Source: Fragilaria crotonensis
Taxonomy: Eukaryota > Bacillariophyta > Fragilariophyceae > Fragilariales > Fragilariaceae
Assembly (NCBI GenBank): GCA_022925895.1
Contig: JAKSYS010000183.1
Location: 30,056 to 94,055, forward strand
Length of the DNA: 64,000 bases
Direction: 5' to 3'
Part shown: piece by piece, positions 1 through 10,229 of the stretch
Position numbering within the stretch: position 1 is the stretch's first letter
Layout of the letters: each line of letters begins with the position of its first letter
The notes under the pieces: model-generated
What the model was told of the DNA's origin: nothing
What the model saw: only the letters and a program-made list of their open reading frames with translations
Database searches by the model: none
Position numbers and translations under genes: made by a program

Positions 1-628
1 TGTAAGTTTGTCGAGCGTACAGAAGTAGAAGACTCGGAAGCATAAACTGCGCGATAAGGACAAGGAAGAGAAGAAACCAAATCCAGACGTTATTCCACCA
101 ATTCTTGTGGTGCATCACCATGATTGTGAACATGCCAATGTCCGACTGAGACTTCATGAATTCCTCCCAGTCCGCTGAAAGGGCGGCTCTGGCATTGGTA
201 CGTGACGCGATCAAATCCAGCCCAATTTTGATGACTCGTTCATTGCCTGCAGCACCGTCCGGTAATTCACCAGCCTCCTTATCTGCCAGGGCATCTGCTT
301 TAGCGGCTTCTCTAGCCAAACAGCTGCTTCCTCATCCAAAAGTTAGCTTCTACCCACGCGCGTGCTGCAGCGGCTTCGGCATGGCCAACTAATGCCTGGG
401 AAACGGCCCCAGGAACATTGCTTTGATTAGCAGCGGCTTGGGCTGCCTCTAGCAGAGTCTGCGCGTGAACGGCGAGTACATAGAGATCGCTAGCTCTCTT
501 GGCAGCGTCAGCGGCCAACTCTCGGGCTTCAATGGCTTCGTTGAAGGCATCAATGAAACGGTCAGCTTGGAGATCAGGGCGTCGTCGGCGTCGTTATCAA
601 TTTGGATTGGAGGGTCGACAGCGTCCAT
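1..628 (-). pseudogene. A1: polytopic membrane protein family, 5' part only, frameshifted
   Basis: This is the N-terminal part of a membrane protein whose C-terminal half lies beyond the window start. The ATG is at 628, reading leftward. It matches the intact paralogue A2 (51555-52778) almost base for base but lacks single bases near 330, 340 and 588, which break the frame. The visible part is the acidic start and the alanine-rich helical region, up to the conserved SDIGM motif and the first membrane helix. No function is known to me. The three one-base losses lie partly in base runs, so sequencing error is as likely as decay. Confidence 0.75.
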
Positions 629-1321
629 GTTTTATTGCCTCTGAGTCAATTCCGCGCTACTTTTCGACGTTGATGTCTATGAATTAATGTCATCGCAATT
701 TTGCGTTTGACACACCACTTACAAAGTGCTTTCAACTGATGATAGGTATCATGTCAAGAGCGTTATCTCATGCATCGCTAGATTTAAGCCTGCTCCGTTG
801 AGAGCGTTCGGCCGATTTCCCAACCGTTCCGTCACGTCCCTGGTCATACATAACTGGAGACTGGAAAAGTTGTCATCTCCGTCAATTAATCATTTAATAC
901 TCTCCAAAGCAGGAGTGCTTGCTCTCCACTCCTGGACAAAGTATGAATCGAGGTATGATATCAATCAAAGATATTGGAGGCTTCCTTCTAGTGGATGATG
1001 CATCGCGGAACCTTTTAAAAACACTTGTGTTGTCTATGTAGATATGGCACTTTGGTATCAGGTGCGTTGAGTTTTTATCTCTTTTTTATGATACAGTACG
1101 CAATACACTCAGTGACGCTGCATCATATCGTATCATGATAGTACTTGGTACTCCAGTGCTGTACTCGGGTTGTCGTAAATTCGATTGGTACAGTAGCAAT
1201 ACTACCGGTAGAGTACTTTAGACTTTACTCTCCAGTGCTCTGAGTGTACTGTACTTTGAGTACAGTAGCTTGTCGGTTCAGTGCGATTGCAACAACGGGA
1301 ACCCTCGGATACATCGCTTTA
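629..1321. promoter_or_regulatory. Divergent intergenic region between A1 and F1
   Basis: This non-coding stretch separates the minus-strand gene A1 from the plus-strand gene F1. It is shared, with moderate divergence, with the regions upstream of D (23839-24600) and E (29775-30370), and almost exactly with 52779-53476. Conserved parts include a short CACTT/AAGTG inverted repeat just upstream of A1, a block around 750-870, and GTAC-rich palindromic stretches at 1135-1280. The conservation suggests a shared two-way promoter. No experimentally defined motif is recognised. Confidence 0.5.
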
Positions 1322-2729
1322 GGCCGATGCTTACCGTAAACAAAACTGTTTTTACAAAATTCGCAGAGCCTTTTGGTGCAATTTTTGTGTGACAACCCTC
1401 CTTAAGTTAACAAAACTGTTTTCACAAAATTTGCAGCATGTTTTGTTGCAAGTTTTGTGTGACAACCCTCCTTACCGTCAACAGAAATTTTTGTTTTATG
1501 TTTAATATCCATACATGAGGAGCATTTAAAATGGAAAACATACGAGTGCAAGTGGAATGGTCATTTTACGAGACTCGTCCATTTTGCACCTTCACACCAC
1601 CATGTCAGATCCACCATCAGGCATGGCTTCTTTGCCGAAATCAGAAATGAAGAAGAAGAGTCGGAACTGTGGAACGAATGTGAGAAAGAGGGGCTTAGAG
1701 CTTGCATGGTGGTGCGGTACTGCTTGTTTCGACGATGAATGTCTAAGCAATCAACGCCACATTCGCGATGGCAAGTATGAAAGCGATGGCGAGTAGTAGT
1801 AGCTAGGTGTCCTATGTAGTAGTACTAAGTCAGTTAACAAATAGTTTAAATGGTAGGAATGTTTCGAGGCTTATCATTGACCAGAAACTTCGGCCAAATC
1901 ACTACATTCTTGTGAAATGCAAGCTTAAAATGCTCCACAAGCATGGACTGGTGCTGAAACAGCGGTAGTAACGATAGGTTGTTAACGGTCTCGTTGTCTT
2001 TTCAAGAAATGCTTCTGTTGGTGTTGCTCATCAAATGATCATGATCGCCGATATTGTCCTCCTCACTGTCAAATGCTTCGTCATCACGAGCCATATAGCC
2101 ACAGTAAGTTCCATCGTACGTTAATGGCCCCCTAGTATCACCAGCATTGAGGAGATCCATCAACCTCCAGATCGATGCCGGAATATCGCTTGTATCTTCA
2201 TTTAGCGCACCGCCTTCAGTTTCCCAGCGTCTTCTTGATCAAGATGTTCTTGAAAATTGTCATCGTTAAATGTGCGATTCTCGTTGTAGCAAGCCCATTC
2301 ATTGATGGGACGAACGTCGTGCACACCATCGCGAATGCTTTGCATCAATGCTGTCACATCGGTTCGAAGTTCTCTACCGGTAGACTATGAGAAGAACCCA
2401 TCTTCCGCAGGTGACGAAAGAAATGTGAAACACAGTGGGTTGAGATGAATGGAGGCAACTAGGAGATATTGACAACGAAGAAGACACCGTCACATAAATA
2501 CAGAGGTGCTGTTTTTTAATGTATCCAAGGTCGCGAGGCAAATTTTGTTCGGCTCCGGGATATTCACAAAATTTGCAGCAAGTTTCGTGGAAAAGTGGGA
2601 TGTCACCCGGCTTCACGAAAAATGCAGCATTTTTTGTGAATTGTTTTGTGTGGTTAAGCACCAGGTTTTATAAAATTTTCATCGAATTTTGTTTTTGTTT
2701 GCAACTTTTGTCTACGGTAAGCATCGGCC
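1322..2729. mobile_element. Harbinger-like non-autonomous element (1408 bp, TTA duplication)
   Basis: Terminal inverted repeats begin GGCCGATGCTTACCGTA at both ends, and the element is flanked by TTA at 1319-1321 and 2730-2732. The related D-F2 intergenic region lacks the insert, which shows the empty site. A three-base TTA duplication is typical of PIF/Harbinger elements. Inside are a doubled subterminal repeat (about 1338-1477) and a minus-strand open stretch near 2000-2170 that may be a transposase tail remnant. It has no intact transposase. It sits in the F1 promoter region. An equal-length copy lies at 53477-54884. Confidence 0.85.
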
Positions 2730-2732
2730 TTA

Positions 2733-2928
2733 CGACGATATCTGTGTTATGCGGTCACCACTGCCCGCATTCCCTATTCAGTCCTTGCCGCGAACGCATC
2801 TCCATCGCTCGAGTCTGTAGAACTGTTCTTGACACCATCAAGACATTTGGCATCAAGGTTGGAGAGAAGGAAGCGTGATTCTAGGACATCCTTCGATTGA
2901 ACCTGGACAGGTTGCTGTTTGTTGCACC
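2733..2928 (+). promoter_or_regulatory. 5' leader region of F1
   Basis: This segment is conserved immediately upstream of all four F genes (compare 24590-24766, 50470-50661 and 54888-55081). It is probably the F 5' untranslated region plus proximal promoter. An in-frame ATG exists upstream at 2875, but that reading is interrupted by a stop in F2, so the ATG at 2929 is preferred as the start. Confidence 0.45.
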
Positions 2929-3820
2929 ATGTTGCCTTTTCGCACGACTCCCAAGAAGTCAGTATGTTCTCTACTGTCACCGGCACGGTCTTTAGCACTG
3001 TTACTGTTGCTGATACTCGGACTTCTTGTTTCAGTCACCTGGGTAAGCTCCGGTTCGGGCCATGTTAGGCACTTGTACCAGTCCTACCTTACGCATGCCA
3101 AAGAGCTTATGGATTGGTCTGAATCACTGCCCTATACACTAGGAAGAAGACTTCAACATGATTCTGGAAAGGGTGATGATGGCATGTATTTCTGCATCGG
3201 TAAGGATGGCAACCCCGTCACCATGGGACAGAATGGCGGAGGAAGGCGAACATTACAACGACTGCGCGACGCATATCCGCCATATTGCAATGATTCGGTA
3301 GGTGGCGGATATCCTGGGGATGTTGGCAATTCGCAATATCCGATTCCTCCACCAAATTATCCTGTTGCTAGTCCGGCCACCATTGAAGTCGATCCTCCTA
3401 CTTTGCAGTCGAGCGATGCCCCATTTGCACCAGATCGGTCGCCTTTAGCGTCACCCACTTTTGTCAGTGCAACACTTACCCCGCATCCAACGTTTCCCGA
3501 TATATTCCTCAATACTACCAGGCGGCATCTCATTACGAGTCAAGTAAGCTGTGCGCTCCCACCATTTCCGGAACGAGTCACTAGTTCTGGACTACGAAAA
3601 CGAATTGTTTGGAGTCGCCGAATGGCCGAGAGGCTTGGAACATGGTTGCGTCTTCTTCAAAGACAGGGAAGACGTGTTGATTCACAGCGTGACGAAGGCG
3701 TCCCCTTTGATCATCCACACTCCTGGAAAGTTCTATGGTTGTCTCGACCTTTTGATCGAAAAGGTGGGTGGCCTTAGTCAAAGAAGATACCTCAAGGCCA
3801 ATGAGGTCAAGAAACACTAG
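2929..3820 (+). CDS. F1: signal-anchor or secreted protein, unknown function, probable C-terminal frame change or tiny intron
   Basis: The protein starts with a short basic segment and a strongly hydrophobic stretch at about residues 20-42, either a signal peptide or a type II membrane anchor. Next come a glycine-rich segment (MYFCIGKDG, GQNGGGRR) and a long Pro/Ser-rich spacer. After about 3543 the better-conserved reading is in another frame (to 3820: DYENELFGVAEW...EVKKH). That frame stays open in F2, where the first frame hits a stop. A GTAAGC...AG intron at 3544-3577 would join the frames in phase, giving about 285 residues, but 34 nt is very short for an intron. The gene is divergent from A1. 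I do not recognise the family. Confidence 0.6.
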
Positions 3821-4290
3821 AGTTGCGATGGCGCGCCTGTCGCATATGATTCTTTGGAAAATAAACATTCGGGATTTTGTGGGCATAGAAATTAGGATTA
3901 AAATGTAGTATTCTATCATACAGTATACGTAGAAATACCGGTTATAGTCCTTCGAGTCCGCAGTAGGCAAGAAAGGTCTCAATGATGGCATCTTCGTTTC
4001 AATCGTCGGCGATTCGGTTCCTTTTGTTTGAGGGTTACGGAAGTTTAGGAGTGTTGTTCATGCGATGCAAAATCGAAAACGAGGAGCTGTATCAACCAAA
4101 GATCCTGCATTTGATACGGCCACTACAAGAAAGGATGATCTTACACAATTTTCAACAGTTGAAGGTTGGGATTGGTGGTCATGGTCGATGGTGGCGTTAC
4201 AACTCGTGCGGAACACTCGCACTCTGAATCCCGATTCCGACTTGGAGGTATGCGAAGCACTAAACCTCAACGTCAGACTATTGGCCACGT
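3821..4290. other. F1 downstream region, part of a repeated intergenic cassette
   Basis: No convincing gene. From about 4060 the sequence is shared with the regions upstream of B1 (7040-7240) and C1 (10480-10680) and downstream of F2 (25900-26130). Short open frames are present but do not keep one frame between copies, so I treat it as a non-coding repeated cassette. Confidence 0.5.
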
Positions 4291-4666
4291 TGTTGGAAGA
4301 TCTAACTTTACAGCTATCATAGATCGAAACAGTCTGATTCCAGTGACCGCGTCTCGGACAACAGTATCGGTACCGGTAACAGTACCACACTAGGACTTGA
4401 CGCCAACGAGAATCCTCACCCGACGAGCGTATCTTGGGCTGACGTGGTAAAAGGAAGACGTGGCACCAAGATACTTGGAAACCTACCTTATAGTGTAAAA
4501 GAGAAAGGATTGCAGGAGATCATTCTCTCGAAGTAATCCAGTTGATTAACGATTTGATTTGATTGATCTCGTCGTCTAGTCTTCAGTAATCTAGACTAAC
4601 CCGATACCCCTCGATACGCACTGGGTTCAGGGCCCATAGTGCTTCGGGAGCATCTACTTTATAACA
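4291..4666 (+). mobile_element. Solo LTR of a copia-type element (376 bp)
   Basis: It starts TGTTGGAAGATC, ends CTTTATAACA and is flanked by the five-base duplication CACGT (4286-4290 and 4667-4671). The equivalent region downstream of F2 (near 26130) lacks it, which confirms the insertion. The LTR carries an open frame ending SWADVVKGRRGTK...K, similar in position and sequence to the LTR-encoded tail of the copia element at 17322-22182. This copy has 5 extra bases near 4315 compared with the one at 56444-56814, and they break the frame. Confidence 0.85.
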
Positions 4667-4671
4667 CACGT

Positions 4672-5269
4672 ATGTATGCCCCGCCTACACGGCTAGACGT
4701 GGTCCCGGGGGGCTTTTCAATAGCATCGGGGTAAACATTGTGAGTTTACAGTTTGTCTTCGGAAGTTGGGAGTTGAATCTCCACGATGTTCTGTGCTGTC
4801 ACATCAGCGAAACTTCGAACGAGTTATCATACCGACTTGGTACCTGGTATCGCGTTCGTTCCTTGTTGGTTGGCATCCATCAAATGCAACGAATGTGAAG
4901 CGTCAATTTTCAATTCAAGCTCGTTCTTCGGGTTTGACGACGCGACCCTGTTGCTCGAAACACCCATGCACTCTCTGATTCACAACGCCAAATGTTGTCC
5001 CAACAAACAAAAGAGAACGTACAGTACTGGAGTACAATGGCTCCCAATGCATACCGGCCTGGCGTAAAATGCTTGACATGGTCAAAGGGGCTTGTCAAAA
5101 ATATGATATTGATGGATGATCCGAAGCAGCATCCCTTGCCCGCATTGCTGTCGTCCGAGGTGTCATAATGATCCTCCGCTCACTAAACCACGGTTGAGAT
5201 GCCGCTGTTTCGAAACAATATACAGTACGGTGGAGAACCAAATATAGATGGGTGTTAATTATCCTGTTA
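4672..5269. repeat. Repeated intergenic cassette, second half
   Basis: This continues the cassette interrupted by the solo LTR. It contains the inverted repeat GTAAAC-7 nt-GTTTAC at 4731-4749, followed by a conserved block (TTGGGAGTTGAATC..., CACATCAGC..AAACTTCG). The same order is found at 7296-7400, 26184-26290 and, less well preserved, 10706-10800. No gene is seen. Confidence 0.6.
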
Positions 5270-6778
5270 TTAGAAGGAGGGGGGAGGGGAGGGGGACGAA
5301 GTCCCAGATTTGCACCATGGAAGCCAAATCAAAGCCAACACAATGAGGACTGGCAGAATGTTGTTTAACATGTTGTACAACACATCGTACAACCTGTACA
5401 ACACTTTGCCCACTTTGCCCACTATGCCCACTATGCCCACTATGCCCACGTTGTCCGCGTCGTCCACGTTGTCCGCTGAGTATGCTCGTGGCGTGGCGTC
5501 CCTGGTGAGATGGAATGTCTTATCGTACACTGCGATAATCGAGTCGTGGAACCTGGCATGCGTAGAAAGCGAGTACTCCTCCTCCACAACAATAGAAACA
5601 TACTTCTTCTTCACACCGTCGTCAAGCTGTAGAATGAATTCAAATGCCAACGCATTCAGCACCATGTTGAGGGGATCTGGTGTCACGAAAACAATGAAGA
5701 GATTGATGCCGTACATGAAAAGTTCATACGGTGTATTCATAACGCCGTCCAGGAATAGGGCCACACGGAGCCAGCGGAAGGTTTGAGTTGAACCATATCG
5801 TTCGCGTTTCTTGCTTTTCAACGAAAACGTTATTCTGACGAGGTAAATGCATCCGATGGCAATTGCAACGAGCAGTTGTATAACGTCGGCGCTCATCGGG
5901 CACCCATTCGGTAGTTTGTAAGTGTCTTTAGCGTACAGAAGTAGAACAATCGGAAGCATCACCTGTGCGATAAGGACCAGGAGGAGAAGGATTCGCACCC
6001 AAACTGTCTTCAACCAATTCTTCTTGTTGTGCATGAAGAAGATAGTCAACATTCCGATGTCCGACTGATTCTTCATGAATTTCTGCCACTTCTTTGATCG
6101 GACGGCATCCTCAGCGGTAAGTGATGCAAGCCAAGCCAACTTAGCATCGGTGACTCCTGTGTCGGCTGCTTCATCGACCGCGTTGGCAGCGACATTGACC
6201 GGTACTTCATTGACCGCTGATGCAAAGGCCGTTCCTGCATCGGCTAGGGTACCGGGATGAGTACCTGATGCAGCGACAGCTGTAGTCTCATATGCGTCAG
6301 CGGAAGGATGAGCCAATTGTGCTGCAAATTCATCTGCTTCAGCAGCAGCTTTAGCCGCTCGTGCTGCAGCCTTATCGCATTCGTCAGCTTCGTTCGATGC
6401 GGCATCGAAAGCGTCTTTGGCGGCGGCAAGTAATGCCTTGGAACTGTCATCGGGCGCATTGCCATGGATAGCAGTGACATTGGCTTCGGCTGCCGCTAGC
6501 ACTGCCTTTGCGTGAACGACGCGTTCATAGGCAGCAGAGGCTTTGTTGGTAGCGGCAGTGGCATCTTCATGGGCTTTAATGGCAGCGTTCAATGCAGCAA
6601 TGAAATCATCATCCTGACCATCAACTTGTAGATCATCGTTTTCGAAACCAGGAGCTTGGGAATCAGCATCTGCGCCATCATGAGCTTCGGGATCAGCGCC
6701 TACGCGACCAGCGGCTTCGAGATCAAGGGCCTCGTCATCTTCAGCATCAATTTGGATTGGAGGGTTGACACCGCCCAT
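5270..6778 (-). CDS. B1: polytopic membrane protein with acidic/alanine-rich N-terminal half (502 aa)
   Basis: The start is the ATG at 6778 (MGGVNPPIQ), shared in position and sequence with the paralogues. Residues 1-60 are acidic and include three 10-residue repeats (21-50). Residues 60-230 are alanine-rich and probably helical. The conserved SDIGMLTIFFMHN motif (239-251) precedes four hydrophobic segments at about 262-282, 300-320, 350-367 and 470-488. The family core LAFEFILQLDD (377-387) follows the third. An Ile-Val-Gly tripeptide repeat at 445-453 comes from a short tandem DNA repeat, and the other copy B2 has one unit fewer. No known domain is recognised. It is probably an integral membrane protein, divergent from G1. 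Confidence 0.8.
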   Translation of the reverse strand: MGGVNPPIQIDAEDDEALDLEAAGRVGADPEAHDGADADSQAPGFENDDLQVDGQDDDFIAALNAAIKAHEDATAATNKASAAYERVVHAKAVLAAAEANVTAIHGNAPDDSSKALLAAAKDAFDAASNEADECDKAAARAAKAAAEADEFAAQLAHPSADAYETTAVAASGTHPGTLADAGTAFASAVNEVPVNVAANAVDEAADTGVTDAKLAWLASLTAEDAVRSKKWQKFMKNQSDIGMLTIFFMHNKKNWLKTVWVRILLLLVLIAQVMLPIVLLLYAKDTYKLPNGCPMSADVIQLLVAIAIGCIYLVRITFSLKSKKRERYGSTQTFRWLRVALFLDGVMNTPYELFMYGINLFIVFVTPDPLNMVLNALAFEFILQLDDGVKKKYVSIVVEEEYSLSTHARFHDSIIAVYDKTFHLTRDATPRAYSADNVDDADNVGIVGIVGIVGKVGKVLYRLYDVLYNMLNNILPVLIVLALIWLPWCKSGTSSPSPPPSF

Positions 6779-8291
6779 GTTCTTATAGCTTCCGATTCAA
6801 TTCCACGGTACTTTTTGATGTTTATGTCGCTGAAATATGTCCTCGGCATTTCGCGTTTGAAAGACCACTTACAAAGTGCTTTCAACCGATGATTGATAGT
6901 ATGATGTAAAGAGTGTATTTTTGCATCGTCAGATTTAAGCCTGCTGCGATAAGAGTGTTTGGCTTCCGATTTCAAAACCGTTCCGTCAAGTCTGGAGTCT
7001 GGAGTAGTTGTCTTCTCATCCTGCATACCCTTCGTGCATGTGATACTGGCACTACAAGAAAAGGAGATCTTTGAGACCTTGTTACGTAATCGTCAACAAG
7101 TGAAGGTTCGGATTGGAGGTCAAGGACGATGTTCACGTTTAACATTGTTGGTCGTGTGGAACACTAGCGCTCTGAATCCCGATTCCGAATGGAAGGCACG
7201 CGAAGCACTAAAAACCGCAATGTCAGACTATCGGCCACGTATGCCCTGCCTGAATGGCTTGGCGTGGTCTCAAGGGCATTTCCAATTGCATCGGGGTAAA
7301 CAATGTGAGTTTACAGTTCGGCTTCTGAAGTTGGGAGTTGCATCACCGCAATATGTTCTGGGCTCACATCAGCCAAACTTCGCACGATTTATCATACCGA
7401 CTTTTGGTATGCATACTTGGTATGACTTTCGTTTCTTGTTGGTGGGCATCCTTCAAGTGTAACGAATGCGAAGCTTCGCATTTCAGTTCGGACTTCGGAC
7501 CAAGCTTGAAGACATGGTCGAAGGGGGTTATCAAAAATATGCATTTTAGAATATTTAGATATGACGTACAGTACTACAATTATGTTCTGTATAGTGTGTA
7601 CCAGGTACTGTATGATCCAAAACGGCATCCAGAACAATGCATGCCGTTTTGCTGTCCACTGTGGTGTTTGTCTAGTGCACACCTATTCATAGTAGCTGCA
7701 TCCAACGGTGCGAGTTTTACAGTTCGCAGCCACCTTGCTCAGGCTCCTGTTCTTCAAACAACAATGGTTGAACGATGGGAAACGTTGAACCACGACTGCA
7801 GCTGCATTCGTTTCAAATGACTCCACAATTTCGTCTGACAACTTTGTCATACACAAAGCAATGCTTAATGTATCATGGCTTCCTCCCTGGGTCAACGGTG
7901 TTCCTCGCATTCCCCTCGCATTCCTTCAGTACACCGTCAATTGTTCCAAAACAGATTTGCAATATACTACCAGTAGGAGTACATACAAGCGGGTGCTTAT
8001 GTTGAACTGTTGAACCTTGGAACCACTTCTGCAATCGCACCTTGACCTCCTCTATTCCGAACCAGCAAGATGTAATCAACATGCCTGGCCGCCTTTTAAA
8101 AGTCACTTTGTATTTCTTTCCTCGGCGGTGGACTTCAAGTGTAACATAGACACGAGTCCACTAATCTGGTACTCGGAGTACTTGAGTCGCTTCACCTCAA
8201 CTAGTGTTGAAGTTGTAAAGTGTGCAGTACCATCACAATCAAAATCATCATCGCCTGCATACTTCTTCGCACTTCAAGAACACCAACCAAG
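6779..8291. promoter_or_regulatory. Divergent intergenic region between B1 and G1
   Basis: It holds the conserved upstream block of the membrane-protein genes (6820-7015), the repeated cassette with GTAAAC...GTTTAC at 7296-7314, and a stretch near 8100-8291 conserved upstream of G2. Position 7693-7694 (TA) is the empty site of the MITE found in the other copy at 59835-60574. Short open frames here lack support. Confidence 0.5.
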
Positions 8292-8699
8292 ATGAGGATG
8301 AGGTTGATTCTACTAGCCATTCTTCTCGCAAACGCTGACGGCCAAAGCAATAATGTATGCTTCGTATGTGGCGAGGGTAAAGTCGTCACGATCCCAAACG
8401 CCGTCGTTGAGATTCCGGGCCAACCCAGTGTTCCGTGTCAAGTCCTGTCGATCGCTGGTCTTAACGGATCGTTTCCGCCCGACCAGTGTGCTCTTCTTCC
8501 AGGGATGGTGGGAAATCTTTTTGGTTGCGCACCAGTGTCCGCATCACCAACCACAAGGGCACCGTACCATGCTGGAAAAGGGAAAGGAAAAGGCAATTCG
8601 TCACCAGCTGAAAAGGTACCCAGCACCACGACACCAACTACTACAGTTACGAAGACGCCTACCACCGCACAATACAACGGAAAAGGAAAAGGGAAATGA
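8292..8699 (+). CDS. G1: small secreted Cys-motif protein with Gly-Lys tail (135 aa)
   Basis: The ATG at 8292 gives MRMRLILLAILLANADGQ, a clear signal peptide with likely cleavage near residues 16-18. The mature part begins NNVCFVCGEGKVV, followed by an IPG.P...C motif, AGLNGSFP..QCALLP and a further Cys. This looks like the CxxCGEG-type extracellular motif common in diatom secreted proteins (recognition from memory, no database match made). The tail is Thr/Pro-rich with GKGKGKG repeats and probably lies outside the cell or in the wall. An in-frame ATG at 8220 would hide the signal peptide and was not chosen. It is divergent from B1 and convergent with C1. Confidence 0.8.
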   Translation: MRMRLILLAILLANADGQSNNVCFVCGEGKVVTIPNAVVEIPGQPSVPCQVLSIAGLNGSFPPDQCALLPGMVGNLFGCAPVSASPTTRAPYHAGKGKGKGNSSPAEKVPSTTTPTTTVTKTPTTAQYNGKGKGK

Positions 8700-9083
8700 G
8701 CATGCTGTATTCGTGCTGACTTGGAGATTTGCCGTTTCATGAGAGCGAGGGATTCCTGTGGTCAAGGGAAATCCAGGAAGGAGATCACATTGTGCTACGT
8801 TGAACCTAAATACATACTTATAGGTTGGCTTATCAAAACGGAACCTGATGGATGATCCGAAACGGCTTCCCGTGCCCGCCTTGCTTGTGTCCTCCGAGGT
8901 GTCATCCCGTATCCCCGCCCGCACCAAAGCCATGTTGAGAAGCTGCTGTTACACATACTTTTATGCTATAGTAACCCACTCTGCTTGGAAAGCTGTTGCG
9001 CGTTGATTCGCAACAAATGATCCTGCTATTAGGGAGGAGGGAAGTTACACAAATGGGCGCACATTTAGAGTTCTCAAATTTCT
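8700..9083. other. Convergent intergenic region G1-C1
   Basis: This is the 3' flank of G1 and C1. It includes a block (8840-8930) similar to one near 5105-5190 at the 3' side of B1. No gene or element boundary is seen. Confidence 0.4.
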
Positions 9084-10229
9084 TCATGATTTTGATAGGT
9101 TCCCAGGTTTGCACCATGGAAGGTAAATCACGACATAGAGTTGCGTGGTAAGCCTTACAATATAGCCAAAAGCGAGGCTCAACACGCTGCCCGTTAAGAA
9201 TTCTGGCCTCCTGGCTTCGCTGGTTAGCTCAAATGTCGCATCGTACACTTGGATAATCGTGTCGTGGTACTTGGCATGAATAGAAATGTACTTTTCTTTC
9301 ACAACGTCGTCTAACTGTAGGATGAACTCAAATGCCAAAGCATTCAACACCATGCCAAGGGGATCCGCCGTGAAGAAAACAATCAAAAGATTAGTGATGT
9401 AAACGAACCCTTCGTAGTACGTGTTCATGCCTTTGTCCAGGAAAAGTGCCAGATCGCGCCACACAGAATCACGAGCGATCCTTTTCATTTCGACTGAGGG
9501 TTCGCAGCTCTTGCTAAAATAACTAAAAACAATTCGGGTCTGGTAGATGCATCCGATGGCAAATGCGACAACCCTTGGTAGTGCGTCGGCGCTATTCGGG
9601 CAGGAACTCGTCCCGTCGAAAAGGTATGGAGTATTCACAAGTAAAAGAATTGGAAACATCACCTGTGCGAGAAGGAGAAGGAAGAGAAGACTAATCATCC
9701 AGTAGCTGAGTAGATCCCGCGGATACGCCTCATTGTGCATGAACATGATAGTGAACATCCCGATGTCGGACCGAGACTTCATGAATTGCTGCCATTCCTC
9801 TGATTTAGCAGCTGTTACTGGTGCAACCCTAGCATCATAATCAGAATAAGAGGCTGCGGCAGCGGCATCTGCTGCAACGACTGCTACAGCATAAGCGTCC
9901 GCTGCTAGGGCAGCGGTAGTGCAATCTGTTGCAGCGGTCGCGCATTGGTCAGCAACGTCGGACCAAGTTTTGAAAACGAATGCACAGACAAAAGCCTTGG
10001 CCAAGGCATCGGCCTTGTCATCGGCGTTGGCGTTGGCCTTGGCCTTGACAACGGCTTCCGCTTCGTCTAGCACTGCTTGTGCACGGACGGCGCGTGCACG
10101 GGCAGCAGAGGCTCGGTCAGCAGCAGCCGCGGATGCGATATGGGCATCCAAGGCAATGTTAAAGGCAGCAATGCAAGGGTCTCCCTAAGCATCAGCATCA
10201 AATTCGATTGGAGAGTCTACACCGGCCAT
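9084..10229 (-). pseudogene. C1: polytopic membrane protein paralogue with premature stop at codon 15
   Basis: The family-typical ATG is at 10229 (MAGVDSPIEF), but codon 15 is TAG (10187-10185). The frame downstream stays open to 9084. That open part holds an alanine-rich region, the SDIGMFTIMFMHN motif, hydrophobic segments, the core LAFEFILQLDDVVKEKY and a C-terminal membrane segment. No ATG lies between the stop and the SDIGM region, so any product would lack the N-terminal half. The stop is shared by C2, so it predates the block duplication. The intact downstream frame suggests recent loss or unusual initiation. Confidence 0.65.

Noticed and set aside
4058-4390. Open frames in the F1 downstream cassette and solo LTR
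   Set aside because: Frames are not kept between cassette copies and run across an LTR boundary, so not a host gene.
8438-8740. Minus-strand open frame opposite G1
   Set aside because: Mirror of the Gly-Lys coding repeat; G1 has a signal peptide and a conserved paralogue.
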